Shown: piece after piece, positions 25,617-35,503 of the stretch | How positions within the stretch are numbered: the stretch's first letter is position 1 | Layout of the letters: every line of letters begins with the position of its first letter | Source: Crocinitomicaceae bacterium | GTDB taxonomy: Bacteria > Bacteroidota > Bacteroidia > Flavobacteriales_D > Crocinitomicaceae | Assembly: GCA_030830785.1 (NCBI GenBank) | Contig: JAURMI010000003.1 | Coordinates: forward strand, 1-64,000 | Direction of reading: 5' to 3' | DNA: 64,000 nucleotides | Notes under the pieces: model-generated | What the model was told of the DNA's origin: nothing | Seen by the model: the letters and a program-made list of their open reading frames with translations, nothing else | Database searches by the model: none | Made by a program: the position numbers and the translations under genes

Positions 25617-28600
25617 CTTGAGGCAAAGTTACAGGTTGTCTATGTTTTTTTAAAGGAGGTAATCCAGTTTTTTTCCTACCAAATTTAAGTAGCTGTTTAA
25701 ATTGTTTAATAAATGAAAGGTCTGAAAAACGCTGAAACTCTTCAAAGTAAGAGATACCAAAACCTTGGGTAAATGGACCTTGGTTTTCATTCACAGAATT
25801 GGAATTGGATTGATTAAATGCCCTAATACTAAAATTATCTTGAATTTTATATTCCACATTTACATCTCCAATCATGGTATTGGTAAAGGATTGTGAACCG
25901 TTATTTGGGGCTGTTCTATTCTCTACACCAAAGCTTCCTGTGATAACCAGTTTGTCATCTAAGAATCCTTTGGCAACGCCAAGTTCAACTGAACTTTCTC
26001 CAGCCAGAGCATCGGAACCATAATCCAAATTCAACTTGTAATTTTCCGAGAGTTTTCCAAGTGCAGCGTTAATTTGTGATTCTAGTAAATCCAATGCTGC
26101 AGAACCTCCTGCCGATAAGCTGCCCTTTAAAGGCTGAAATTTACTTACCAATAGTAAGGAAAAGAACTGTCTATTTAATTCATCTGGATCAGATTTGACT
26201 CTATCGATAAGTGCTTTTCCTGTTTGGGTAGTGCGTGGTGCTAAAATGTCAAAAGTTATTTTTGGCTGAAGTAAAGATTCTTCCAACCTTAAATAACAAT
26301 GAATTTCTTGATTCACTAAAGAATTGTCTTGTAACTCTGGACTTAATTCTAATATGGAGGCGCGTTTGATAGCTATAGTATTGATATTAATATCTGCGTT
26401 ATAAGGGTCTCCTGTCCATTCGATTTTGGAACCTCCTTCAATATCAAAAGTTTGTTTAATAGAACCAAGTGCAAAATTGTATCTGCTGCCATTTGAAATT
26501 ACATAAGGACCATTCATGCTAAGTTGATCATATTGGTCGAGTTTAACATTGATCTCGCCACTACCTTTGGCAATAATTTCATCTCCTGTTTGGTCATTAA
26601 AAATGAGTTTCATATTGGCTTCGGGAGTGATATGAAAATTTAAATCTAAATCGAGTCCAGTAAAGTCAATTCCTTTTTGCTCTATTTGCTTTGTTGCATT
26701 CCTATTAATAAACTGTACGATATTATCTTGTTCATTTATTTCCGACATTCCATACATCGGAAAAATAATCTCAGTTCCTTTTTTCGAGGTTGCATCTACT
26801 GTGATTTCAGTATTATTCATGGTGCCAAAAATATTTGCGACTCCTCTGCCATATGCTTTACCATAATAAACGTCGCCATCCTTATATTTGGTGTTCAGTA
26901 CCATGAATCTATCCAATGGAATTAACTGATTGGTAATAGGATCTATCTTATTAATATCATCCTCAAAATTTAATTGAATATCATAATTCCAAGAATTAAA
27001 ATTGTTATGATTGACCGCACTTGATAGATAGGCAATATTCCCTTCTGGATCTTTTAAAGGTGCATTGTCTATAAAAAAGGCATCTTCAGTTACTTTAATT
27101 AAACCTTCTAGCTGATAATTGACGCCTAGTATTGCAATTTGTGCCCCTCCGTTATTTAATTGTAGATTTCCCTCTAATTTTGGATGACTAGGACTTCCTG
27201 AGAGTTTTAAACGACCATCCAATTTACCCTTAATATCCTTGACAATTTGCGGGTCTAAATATGCGTTAGCAAAAGAAATATCGGTCCTTTTGAAGTTTAA
27301 TCCCAAATCCAAAATATCTTCTTTAACAAAATAGCGTCCATCAAAATCAAAAGTCCTTTCATTTCTGTATTGTAAGGTGCCATCTAATGCTATACTCTGC
27401 CTTGTATCATTCCAATCTGAATGCAGCATAATATTGCCTACAGCCTGACCATCAATTTCAAATTCTTCGATATTGGCATCGGCAGAAATCCTCAAGTTTG
27501 TAAATGGTGTTGAAATTGTTCCCCAACCACTAAGTTTCCCATTATAAGAATTTGGTAAGCCTAAGAGATCACTCACTTCAGAAAGGTCAAGGCCAAGAAC
27601 ATCAAAACGGATTTGGTCGCGTTTATTTTCAGACAAACATCCATCGAGTTGAATCCTTTGGTAGCCTCGGGACAATAGAAAATCACTTACCATAATTTCA
27701 TCGCCACTAAGCGTGATTTCTGATAAATTGGAAACATTCCATTTTACGCCATTAATCGTATAAAAAGAAGGTTGAAGCGCTAGACTGATATAGTTTTTAG
27801 AAAGCATTGTTGTGCGCCATCGGATTAAAGAATAATCATCTGTATTTGGATCCCAACTCAAGGTTGCATCTTGCACCCCTTTTGCTCCTTGGTGACTAAA
27901 ATTAAGATTGTGAAAACTTGTAGAGTCGGCAACGATAAATTCATTGATGGCAAACATTCCTTGAGCAGTATTCTGGTGAATAGTTTCATTCAATTTTAAT
28001 TGCCTTAAATCTAAATTTTCAAACTTAATGTGAGCACTACTTAGATCTACTTTTAATAATTCGTCTTTAGAATTAAACGAACCACTCAAAACCGTACCAT
28101 TGGAAACCTTTAAATCAGGAAAGAAAATTGCAAAAAAATCATCCGTTTGACGCGCTGTAATATTGAATTTAAAGCCTGCATCTGTATGTAAAAAATCACC
28201 GGATTGTACAAGCGGAGGGTAAATGACTGCCAAATGTTGTGACAAATCATTTGTCAAAGAGGTCTGATCGACTATTCCTTCCAAAGAAAAATCAAAAATT
28301 GTCGAACTAATATTCAAATTAGTTATCTCATCGATTTTACGAATATGAATTTGGGCTAATTCTCCATTAATTTGGTGTTCATCGACTTGATAAGTATAAT
28401 CTTTCAAACTAGCGTATCCAACCAATGTTTTTGAATTCTGACCATCAAGTCCTAAATTAATCTGAGCGCTAAAATGGTCGTTGGGAATATTGCTTAAATG
28501 CAATTGACTCAAATCAGCACGGCTTAAATTTAATTCTAGTTGATAACTTGGTATTGAACCGAGATTTAATTGTAATACACTGCTTAATTGCAAATGTGGG

Positions 28601-30129
28601 TCATTGACCTTAACCTTTGATAACAATTGCTCATTACGTACTTGTAAATCATTTATTGAAATATTGCTGTAGGAATAATTATTTACATTCAAACTTTTAA
28701 GCAAACCATTGCCATTTTTTAAATCATATTTGCCATCAAAACCAAGTACTAATTCGCAACGGACTGCGCCACTTAAGCTTCCTATTTCGGGGATTTCAAC
28801 TAACTCCCCAAGAAGAAAATCTTTTAAAATTAAAAAACTCGTATCTGCTACTCCTTTAATTTGAATTTGTTTATTCTCGGTAGCGAGCACTACTGGGGCT
28901 AGCTCAAGAGTACCCAACTTAGTTTGGGCTTCGGCTATTGTTAATTCAAATTTAGAAGGATTGCCTTTTAATTTGACATTCTTTAAATCGAAAAATTCTG
29001 CTTTTTGTAAAGATTTGGGGATTTCAATAGCCTCATATTTGGCGGGTAAATGTAGATTTTGAAGGTCTTCAAGTTGAAGATGTGCCTTGGTTATTTGCTC
29101 CTTTAATAATTGTTTTTGGGTTGGTTGTCTAAAATCTGGTAATTGAATTTGAGCGTGTAAATAAGATTTCTTACCAAAACTTAAGTTTAAATCTGAAATC
29201 TTTAACGCATGCACTTTATCATGGATTCTGCCTGAAAGAAAAAAAGTCTGGTCCATACCTTCGAGTGCTGGTGCAAAGAAAACAACATCACTAGAATTTA
29301 ACTTACTTGGAGAAATTTCAATGTCATATACATTGTGCTCATTGAATGAAAGAAAATCTTCGCGAGAGTTTGAATGAATTGCCATTTTTGGCATTAATAT
29401 CAAAGACCTCTTTGTTTGGATTTTGGCATTTTCTAAAATGAGCCCTTTATCGGTGAAGATGAGTATAGAAACCATGTGCTCAAGAGCAAAGCCGCTACGC
29501 TCATTAAAATTTAAATCTTTAATTGAGCAAATTATTTTTTTACCATCTGAATTGAAATTTTGTGCATTTAAATTAATATTTCGGATGTCTAGATGATTGA
29601 AATCAATTCCCTTGACCATAGATTCTCTTCTAAAGTCATTGTATTTTAAATCTATATTTTCAAGGCTAAATTCATTGAGGTAGACCGTAAATTGCTTTGA
29701 AGATTTAGTTCGATAATTGGCATCGATGTAATGTTGAATGAAGGCATAATTGTAATTGCCATTTTTTTGTTCCCTACTTATATTTATCTCCCCACCATTT
29801 AAACGCAAATGTTTAATGTTTAATTTGTTGGGGTTATACAGAAATTGATCAAGTTCAATAAAAAGGTGATTTAGATGCAGAAGCGGTTGCTTTGTGCGAT
29901 CTTCCATGTAAAAATTGCGCAAATCCACATGTTTGAACAATACAATATCAACCCCCCCAATTTCGACTTTGGTATTGAGTTCTGTACTTAAGTAATTGGT
30001 AAGCTGACGTGCTAAAAAGGTTTGAAAGGCACTACTTCTTATGGCAAATACAACCATGATAGTTAAAATCAGGAACCACTCTAAAAGAATGGCAATTATT
30101 AGGCCCATGATTTTGAGTACCTTTGTCAT
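25564..30129 (-). CDS. tamB: TamB / DUF490 inner-membrane translocation and assembly protein
   Basis: 1521-residue AsmA/TamB-type protein. A single N-terminal transmembrane helix (LIIAILLEWFLILTIMVVFA) is followed by a very long periplasmic beta-taco region (for example GKLDGRLKLSGSPSHPKLEG). The C-terminal DUF490 domain ends with barrel-like strands (LDYGSDALAGESSVELGVAKG, LVITGSFGVENRT, NVEYKIQDNFSIRAF). Family members bridge inner and outer membranes and support lipid transport or outer-membrane protein assembly. A basic tail (KKHRQPV... PRRNRSTRS) is encoded over the start of accC. No adjacent tamA; other Omp85-like barrels are at 42736 and 60146. The TAATTTTG promoter is 7 nt upstream. 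Confidence 0.92.
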   Translation of the reverse strand: MTKVLKIMGLIIAILLEWFLILTIMVVFAIRSSAFQTFLARQLTNYLSTELNTKVEIGGVDIVLFKHVDLRNFYMEDRTKQPLLHLNHLFIELDQFLYNPNKLNIKHLRLNGGEINISREQKNGNYNYAFIQHYIDANYRTKSSKQFTVYLNEFSLENIDLKYNDFRRESMVKGIDFNHLDIRNINLNAQNFNSDGKKIICSIKDLNFNERSGFALEHMVSILIFTDKGLILENAKIQTKRSLILMPKMAIHSNSREDFLSFNEHNVYDIEISPSKLNSSDVVFFAPALEGMDQTFFLSGRIHDKVHALKISDLNLSFGKKSYLHAQIQLPDFRQPTQKQLLKEQITKAHLQLEDLQNLHLPAKYEAIEIPKSLQKAEFFDLKNVKLKGNPSKFELTIAEAQTKLGTLELAPVVLATENKQIQIKGVADTSFLILKDFLLGELVEIPEIGSLSGAVRCELVLGFDGKYDLKNGNGLLKSLNVNNYSYSNISINDLQVRNEQLLSKVKVNDPHLQLSSVLQLNLGSIPSYQLELNLSRADLSQLHLSNIPNDHFSAQINLGLDGQNSKTLVGYASLKDYTYQVDEHQINGELAQIHIRKIDEITNLNISSTIFDFSLEGIVDQTSLTNDLSQHLAVIYPPLVQSGDFLHTDAGFKFNITARQTDDFFAIFFPDLKVSNGTVLSGSFNSKDELLKVDLSSAHIKFENLDLRQLKLNETIHQNTAQGMFAINEFIVADSTSFHNLNFSHQGAKGVQDATLSWDPNTDDYSLIRWRTTMLSKNYISLALQPSFYTINGVKWNVSNLSEITLSGDEIMVSDFLLSRGYQRIQLDGCLSENKRDQIRFDVLGLDLSEVSDLLGLPNSYNGKLSGWGTISTPFTNLRISADANIEEFEIDGQAVGNIMLHSDWNDTRQSIALDGTLQYRNERTFDFDGRYFVKEDILDLGLNFKRTDISFANAYLDPQIVKDIKGKLDGRLKLSGSPSHPKLEGNLQLNNGGAQIAILGVNYQLEGLIKVTEDAFFIDNAPLKDPEGNIAYLSSAVNHNNFNSWNYDIQLNFEDDINKIDPITNQLIPLDRFMVLNTKYKDGDVYYGKAYGRGVANIFGTMNNTEITVDATSKKGTEIIFPMYGMSEINEQDNIVQFINRNATKQIEQKGIDFTGLDLDLNFHITPEANMKLIFNDQTGDEIIAKGSGEINVKLDQYDQLSMNGPYVISNGSRYNFALGSIKQTFDIEGGSKIEWTGDPYNADININTIAIKRASILELSPELQDNSLVNQEIHCYLRLEESLLQPKITFDILAPRTTQTGKALIDRVKSDPDELNRQFFSLLLVSKFQPLKGSLSAGGSAALDLLESQINAALGKLSENYKLNLDYGSDALAGESSVELGVAKGFLDDKLVITGSFGVENRTAPNNGSQSFTNTMIGDVNVEYKIQDNFSIRAFNQSNSNSVNENQGPFTQGFGISYFEEFQRFSDLSFIKQFKQLLKFGRKKTGLPPLKKHRQPVTLPQDEKSTSSQPRRNRSTRS

Positions 30130-30136
30130 ATTTGTA

Positions 30137-30144
30137 CAAAATTA
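30137..30144 (-). promoter_or_regulatory. -7 promoter element of tamB
   Basis: TAATTTTG on the minus strand matches TAnnTTTG and is separated from the tamB ATG (30129) by 7 nt, implying a leader of only 1-3 nt. It lies inside the upstream part of the divergent tsaD reading frame, a further reason to place the tsaD start at 30153. Confidence 0.65.
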
Positions 30145-30152
30145 GCAATCTT

Positions 30153-31172
30153 TTGACTGCAAAAACGAAGATCATATTAGGCATTGAATCATCTTGTGAT
30201 GACACTTCTGCTGCCATTCTTGTCGGCAACCAAATTCATGCCAATGTTATTGCCAATCAAGAGGTGCATCAATCTTTTGGTGGGGTGGTCCCTGAATTGG
30301 CAAGTCGGGCACATCAAGAGCATATTATTCCTGTAGTTCAGCGCGCATTAAATGATGCGAAAATTTCTCTCAATCAATTAGACGCCATCGCCTTTACCCA
30401 AGGTCCAGGACTCATGGGCTCACTTACAGTAGGCACCTCATTTGCAAAAGCATTGGCCCTAGCGCTAAAGATTCCGCTTATTGGAGTTCATCACATGAAA
30501 GCACATGTTTTGGCCCATTTTATTGATGATGCTAGCGATTGTAAACCTTCTTTCCCTTTTCTGTGTCTTACGGTCAGTGGCGGTCATACACAAATAGTGC
30601 AAGTCAATAATGCGATTGATATGCAAGTGTTAGGAAACACAATTGACGATGCTGCTGGAGAGGCCTTTGACAAGGCTGCGAAAATGCTCGGACTACCTTA
30701 CCCAGGTGGACCTTTAATAGATCGATATTCAAAACACGGAAATCCAAAAGCATTTACCTTTTCTAAACCACAAATTCCAGGACTTAATTTTAGTTTTAGT
30801 GGACTAAAAACATCCATTCTATACGCATTGCAAGCTGCAGAAAAAAAACAAACTGATTTTAGGAAAATTTATCTAAATGACCTTTGTGCAAGTATTCAGA
30901 ATACCATTATTGAAATTCTAATGGACAAACTCGAAAAAGCAGTTAAACAAACGGGTATTAAAAATGTAGCGATCGCTGGAGGGGTTTCAGCGAATTCTGA
31001 ATTAAGGAAACGCATACTATCAAAAAGACAAACAGATTGGAATGTAAGTATTCCAAAAATGAGCTATTGTACCGATAATGCTGCTATGATTGCAATGGCT
31101 GGCTCCTTTTATTTACAAGAAAATCTATTGGTTGGACAAGATGCAGCTGCTAATCCACGACTTAGTTGGTAA
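30153..31172 (+). CDS. tsaD: TsaD: tRNA N6-adenosine threonylcarbamoyltransferase
   Basis: Makes t6A37 in ANN-decoding tRNAs with TsaB, TsaC and TsaE. Visible: IILGIESSCDDTSAAIL at the N-terminus, ASRAHQEHIIPVV, the metal-binding HHMKAH motif, CLTVSGGHTQIVQV, DDAAGEAFDKAAKMLGLPYPGGP, AIAGGVSANSELR and YCTDNAAMIAMAG. No ATG precedes the conserved start. I chose TTG 30153 (MTAKTKIILGIE) over TTG 30123 or 30132, because those lie in the tamB/tsaD promoter region. That gives 339 residues, normal for the family. Confidence 0.95.
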   Translation: MTAKTKIILGIESSCDDTSAAILVGNQIHANVIANQEVHQSFGGVVPELASRAHQEHIIPVVQRALNDAKISLNQLDAIAFTQGPGLMGSLTVGTSFAKALALALKIPLIGVHHMKAHVLAHFIDDASDCKPSFPFLCLTVSGGHTQIVQVNNAIDMQVLGNTIDDAAGEAFDKAAKMLGLPYPGGPLIDRYSKHGNPKAFTFSKPQIPGLNFSFSGLKTSILYALQAAEKKQTDFRKIYLNDLCASIQNTIIEILMDKLEKAVKQTGIKNVAIAGGVSANSELRKRILSKRQTDWNVSIPKMSYCTDNAAMIAMAGSFYLQENLLVGQDAAANPRLSW

Positions 31173-31203
31173 CTCTGGCTACAAAATGATGCTATAATTT
31201 TTG

Positions 31204-31211
31204 TAATTTCG
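31204..31211 (+). promoter_or_regulatory. Possible variant -7 element of the dsbD-topB operon
   Basis: TAATTTCG differs from TAnnTTTG at one base and is 23 nt upstream of ATG 31235. A similar TATTTTCG precedes ftsK. If it is not used, the genes would be read from tsaD, whose stop is 62 bp upstream. Confidence 0.35.
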
Positions 31212-31234
31212 GATTCTCAATACACTTTATAAGT

Positions 31235-31693
31235 ATGCGTTTAGCAATTATTTTTTGCTTTGAAATTTTTTTGTTTAATACTCATATTATGGGTCAAGAC
31301 AAAATTCAATGGAGTTTCGACTTCAACGCTTCGAGATGCCTCGAAGCTAAAGCCCAAATTGAAAGCGGGTGGCATCTTTACTCCGCATACCTCGACCCAA
31401 ATTTAGGCCCTGTGCCAACGGCCATCCTTCTGGAAAAAAATAAATCAGTTACACTCTTAGACCCATGGATCGAAAAGGGGAAATTGGTCCATGAATTCGA
31501 CCCATCCTTTGGCGCCGAAATGGCATATTTTGAAAATGAGTATACTATTTTCGCACCTATTTTTATAAAGAAGCCCACCACTTTAAAGGGTGAACTAACC
31601 TACATGCTCTGCGACCAAACGCGTTGTCTGCCACCAAAGTCAATTGCATTTGAAATTAGCGTAAGCCCATTAAATACTGTCAAACAAAATTAA
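31235..31693 (+). CDS. Stand-alone DsbD N-terminal (alpha) domain protein
   Basis: 152 residues: a signal peptide ending near IMGQ and a single DsbD-alpha-like immunoglobulin-fold domain. It has IESGWHLYSAYLDPNLGPVP and the redox segment YMLCDQTRCLPPKS, a C-x4-C pair matching CNHEGCLPP in the next gene. In DsbD this domain passes electrons to periplasmic partners. The downstream DsbD already has its own copy (31697), so this is a second, soluble or tethered version, 3 bp upstream in the same operon. It may serve a distinct periplasmic client. Confidence 0.82.
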   Translation: MRLAIIFCFEIFLFNTHIMGQDKIQWSFDFNASRCLEAKAQIESGWHLYSAYLDPNLGPVPTAILLEKNKSVTLLDPWIEKGKLVHEFDPSFGAEMAYFENEYTIFAPIFIKKPTTLKGELTYMLCDQTRCLPPKSIAFEISVSPLNTVKQN

Positions 31694-31696
31694 TAC

Positions 31697-33736
31697 ATGA
31701 AAGCGATTTTACTTAGCATACTTTTTTTAAGTGTTTCTAATGCTAGTTTTGGCCAAGATTTTATGAGTCAATTTATTAATTGGACTTGTACTGTAGAAAA
31801 AATTGATAATAGCCATGCCAATTTGGTATTTACGGGTAAACTGGTGCCGGAATATCACATATTTAGTCTCAAACACAACCCAAATGACGCCGATGGAACG
31901 GGAATTGTTCCAGAATTTAGCTTTAAAAAAAATAAAAATTATAAAATTATTGGAAAGGTTTTTGAATTAGGAAAACCGCATAAACAAGTCGATGAGTTAG
32001 GAACTTCATACTATTTTGAAAATAAAGTTGTTTACAAACAGAAAATAGAAATTTTAGCGCAAGAGACCTTTAGCACCAATTGCAATCTATATTTTCAGCT
32101 TTGCAATCATGAAGGTTGCCTACCTCCATTTGATTTTGATGCCAATTTTAAAATTTCAGGTTTCGAAACCCAAACGGTTGGCCAAACAACAGAAGATACC
32201 TCACAAAACATTCAGCAAAACAATACAGACACAAGCCAAGCAAAGCAATCGGTTAAACAAGCCAACAAACCTATTGAACAAGATGAGAAGAAAAAAGACT
32301 CGGGGCTAGTCATTTTCATTGCAGGTTTTATTGCAGGTTTAGTAGCGCTCGTAACGCCTTGTATGTTCCCAATGATTCCAATGACGGTTACCTTTTTTAC
32401 CAAACAATCAAAAACGAGAAAAGAGGGAATTTTTAAAGCCCTCGTTTATGGCTTTTCGATAGTTTTTATTTATGTCGCTTTTGGCCTGATTTTCACCGCA
32501 ATGATGGGCCCACTAGGGCTGAATGATCTTTCAACCAACGTGTGGATGAACCTTATCTTTTTTAGCATTTTTGTATTGTTCGCATTCTCTTTTTTAGGTG
32601 CGTTTGAAATTCAATTGCCTAATTCTTGGGTCAATAAAATGGACAAGCAAGCAGATCGGGGAGGTTATCTTGGTATTTTTTTCATGGCTTTTACATTAGG
32701 GCTCGTTTCCTTTTCTTGTACAGGCCCGATCATTGGCAGTCTACTTGTAGAGGCAGCCACATCAGGTTCGTATTTGACCCCCGCCATTGGCATGACCGGA
32801 TTTTCATTGGCCCTAGCTATACCGTTCACCTTTTTTGCCATTTTCCCGGGTTGGCTCAATAGTTTGCCACAGTCGGGCGGTTGGCTCAATTCTGTGAAAG
32901 TTGTACTTGGTTTAACAGAACTTGCGCTGGCACTTAAATTCCTCTCGTCTGTTGACATGGCTTATCACTGGGATTTGCTTTCAAGAGAATGGTTTGTTGG
33001 AATTTGGTTTGTTTTATTTTTTATAATGGGTATTTATTTGCTCGGTAAATTGCAATTCGCTCATGACTCACCTGTGCAAAAATTAAGTGTTACGCGTTTT
33101 ATGTTTGCGCTTTTAGCCTTGGTTTTTTCAGTTTACTTATTTACGGGTATGTTTGGCGCGCCATTGACGCTCATAGATGGTATTGCACCACCGAGAACAC
33201 ATTCAGAGGACAATTTCAGATGGGTAAACGGCGGGCAGCAAACTGGATTAATAGAGGATTCAATTTCTGCTTCATTTGCCTCCGATATGCATCCAGTTGG
33301 AGATGGTTCAATTTTGGTATTCCATGATTTAATAAAAGGGCAGGAATATGCTAAAAAACGTAACTTACCAATTCTATTAGATTTTACTGGTCATGCTTGC
33401 CAAAACTGTCGTAAGACAGAAAGCACCGTTTGGACCAATGATGAAATCCGACCTATGCTGCAAAAGAAATTTGTTATTATTTCCCTATATGTAGATGATC
33501 GACAAGAGTTGCCTAAGAGTGAACAACGAAACTCCAAGCTTAGTGGGCCTATACGAACCGTAGGTAATAAATGGGCAGATTACCAAATGACGCGATATAA
33601 AAGCTTTCAACAACCATTGTATGTGGTAACTGATCATCAAGGAAACGATTTAACTAAAGCCATTGGTTATACACCAAATATCAAGACTTATAAAAAGTTT
33701 TTAGAACAAGGCATTGAGCGATTTAGTAGTCAATGA
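31697..33736 (+). CDS. dsbD: DsbD-type thiol:disulfide interchange protein
   Basis: 679 residues in the three-part DsbD layout. A signal peptide and alpha domain (to about residue 155, with QLCNHEGCLPP) are followed by a low-complexity Gln/Thr/Lys linker. The eight-helix membrane domain carries the conserved cysteines in VTPCMFPMIPM (about 220) and SFSCTGPIIGS. A C-terminal thioredoxin domain has LDFTGHACQNCRKTE (CxxC at about 566). It moves electrons from cytosolic thioredoxin to periplasmic disulfides. The stop overlaps the topB ATG (ATGA). Confidence 0.94.
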   Translation: MKAILLSILFLSVSNASFGQDFMSQFINWTCTVEKIDNSHANLVFTGKLVPEYHIFSLKHNPNDADGTGIVPEFSFKKNKNYKIIGKVFELGKPHKQVDELGTSYYFENKVVYKQKIEILAQETFSTNCNLYFQLCNHEGCLPPFDFDANFKISGFETQTVGQTTEDTSQNIQQNNTDTSQAKQSVKQANKPIEQDEKKKDSGLVIFIAGFIAGLVALVTPCMFPMIPMTVTFFTKQSKTRKEGIFKALVYGFSIVFIYVAFGLIFTAMMGPLGLNDLSTNVWMNLIFFSIFVLFAFSFLGAFEIQLPNSWVNKMDKQADRGGYLGIFFMAFTLGLVSFSCTGPIIGSLLVEAATSGSYLTPAIGMTGFSLALAIPFTFFAIFPGWLNSLPQSGGWLNSVKVVLGLTELALALKFLSSVDMAYHWDLLSREWFVGIWFVLFFIMGIYLLGKLQFAHDSPVQKLSVTRFMFALLALVFSVYLFTGMFGAPLTLIDGIAPPRTHSEDNFRWVNGGQQTGLIEDSISASFASDMHPVGDGSILVFHDLIKGQEYAKKRNLPILLDFTGHACQNCRKTESTVWTNDEIRPMLQKKFVIISLYVDDRQELPKSEQRNSKLSGPIRTVGNKWADYQMTRYKSFQQPLYVVTDHQGNDLTKAIGYTPNIKTYKKFLEQGIERFSSQ

Positions 33737-35496
33737 TTGTTTGTATTGCCGAAAAACCAAGTGTTGCCCGTGACCTAGCGGAAATTCTAGGAGCCAAGGT
33801 TCGAAAAGATGGCTATCTAGAAGGTAATGGATATGCTGTAACATGGGTTTTTGGCCACCTCTGTTCGCTCAAGGATCCTGAAGATTATAACGCCAATTGG
33901 AAATATTGGAAACTTGAGGATTTGCCAATCATTCCTGAAAATTTTGGAATAAAACTAAGAAAAGATCAAGGAGCAAAAAAACAATTTGAGGTGATTGAGC
34001 GCTTGGTTAGTCAGGCTGAGGAGGTCATTAATTGTGGGGATGCTGGCCAAGAAGGAGAACTCATTCAAAGATGGGTTTTACTAAAAGCCAAGTGTAAGGT
34101 GCCAGTTAAGCGTCTTTGGATTTCATCTCTTACCGAGGAGGCAATTAAAGAAGGATTTGAAAAATTAAAACCAGCTTCCGATTTCGATAGGCTTTTTGCA
34201 GCTGGAAATGCCAGGGCCGTTGGAGATTGGGTATTGGGTATTAATGGGACTAGGTTATTTACACGAAAATATGGAAGGGATAAACAAACCCTTTCTGTAG
34301 GTCGCGTTCAAACACCAACACTTGCATTGATTGTACAGCGTCAAAAAGAAATTGACGCATTTAAATCTGAAACATTTTTTGAGCTCAAAACACTTTACAG
34401 GGAAACCGAATTCAGTTGTCAAATTGATCGACTTAAAAACTTTCAAAAGGCTCAAAAAGGCATCGATTATTTAGAACAACACGATTTTGAAATTACATCG
34501 TTTGAACAAAAAGATGCAAAAGAGGGCAACCCTAGGCTTTATGACCTTACCGCATTGCAAGTAGATGGCAATAAATACTATGCATTTTCTGCAGAAGCAA
34601 CACTCAATGGTATTCAGAGCCTTTACGAGAAAAAACTCGTGAGTTATCCACGTGTGGATACTACCTATTTGTCCGAAGATTTACATCCAAAAATTCCGGG
34701 AATTCTAAAAAGATTGAAGGCTTACAATCGTTTCACAGATGCAATATCGGACAAACCGATTAAAAAATCCAAACAAATTTTTGACGATAAAAAAATAACC
34801 GATCACCATGCTATTATTCCCACGGGGATAGAACCTGGCGCAATTAGCCAAGACGAACAACGTATTTATGACCTTATTGTCCGACGATTTATTGCCGTAT
34901 TTTACCCGCCATGCGAAGTGTCTAATACTACGGTTCTCGGTAAAGTTGCTGCCCTAGAATTCAAGGCCACTGGCAAACAGGTTTTAGACAAAGGGTGGAG
35001 AATCCTATACGAAGAGCTTAAAACACAACCAAATCAAACCGAAGATAAAATACTGCCTCATTTTTCACAAAACGAAAGAGGGCCTCACAAACCATTCATT
35101 CACGAAGGCAAAACGAGCCCGCCAAAATTTTATACAGAAGCCACGCTCTTGCGCGCAATGGAAACTGCTGGAAAACTCGTAGAAAATGAACAAATGCGTG
35201 AAATAATGAAGGAAAATGGGATTGGTCGACCTTCGACAAGGGCGAGTATTATTGAAACGCTTTTCAAACGGCAATATATTGAAAAGAAAAAGAAAAATTT
35301 ACTAGCAACTCCTATGGGAATTGAGCTTATCGATAAAATTTCATTTGAGTTACTCAAGAGCCCGGAATTAACTGGTCAATGGGAATATAAACTAAGAATG
35401 ATAGAGCGCGGTAATTATGAGGCACAAACTTTTAAAAATGAATTAATTCAAATGGTGCGTCAATTAACCGATCAAGTCATTTTTGGTTCGCATTAA
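33733..35496 (+). CDS. topB: DNA topoisomerase III (type IA), lacking a zinc-finger tail
   Basis: Relaxes and decatenates DNA through a 5'-phosphotyrosine intermediate. The Toprim domain has CIAEKPSVARDLAEILGA and the acidic motif CGDAGQEGELI (about 103-109). Further segments are WISSLTEEAIKEGF, GNARAVGDWVLGINGTRLFT and LSVGRVQTPTLALIV. The active-site tyrosine is in LVSYPRVDTTYLSEDL (about 305). The C-terminus holds GIGRPSTRASIIETL and ends soon after LTGQWEYKLRMIERG. At 587 residues it lacks the C-terminal zinc ribbons or basic tail of longer homologues. Converges on argS with only 7 bp between stops. Confidence 0.94.
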   Translation: MIVCIAEKPSVARDLAEILGAKVRKDGYLEGNGYAVTWVFGHLCSLKDPEDYNANWKYWKLEDLPIIPENFGIKLRKDQGAKKQFEVIERLVSQAEEVINCGDAGQEGELIQRWVLLKAKCKVPVKRLWISSLTEEAIKEGFEKLKPASDFDRLFAAGNARAVGDWVLGINGTRLFTRKYGRDKQTLSVGRVQTPTLALIVQRQKEIDAFKSETFFELKTLYRETEFSCQIDRLKNFQKAQKGIDYLEQHDFEITSFEQKDAKEGNPRLYDLTALQVDGNKYYAFSAEATLNGIQSLYEKKLVSYPRVDTTYLSEDLHPKIPGILKRLKAYNRFTDAISDKPIKKSKQIFDDKKITDHHAIIPTGIEPGAISQDEQRIYDLIVRRFIAVFYPPCEVSNTTVLGKVAALEFKATGKQVLDKGWRILYEELKTQPNQTEDKILPHFSQNERGPHKPFIHEGKTSPPKFYTEATLLRAMETAGKLVENEQMREIMKENGIGRPSTRASIIETLFKRQYIEKKKKNLLATPMGIELIDKISFELLKSPELTGQWEYKLRMIERGNYEAQTFKNELIQMVRQLTDQVIFGSH

Positions 35497-35503
35497 CCCC
35501 CCC

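Noticed and set aside
30123-30152. N-terminal extension of tsaD from TTG 30123
   Set aside because: It covers the tamB promoter and overlaps the tamB start; family proteins begin close to IILGIESS.
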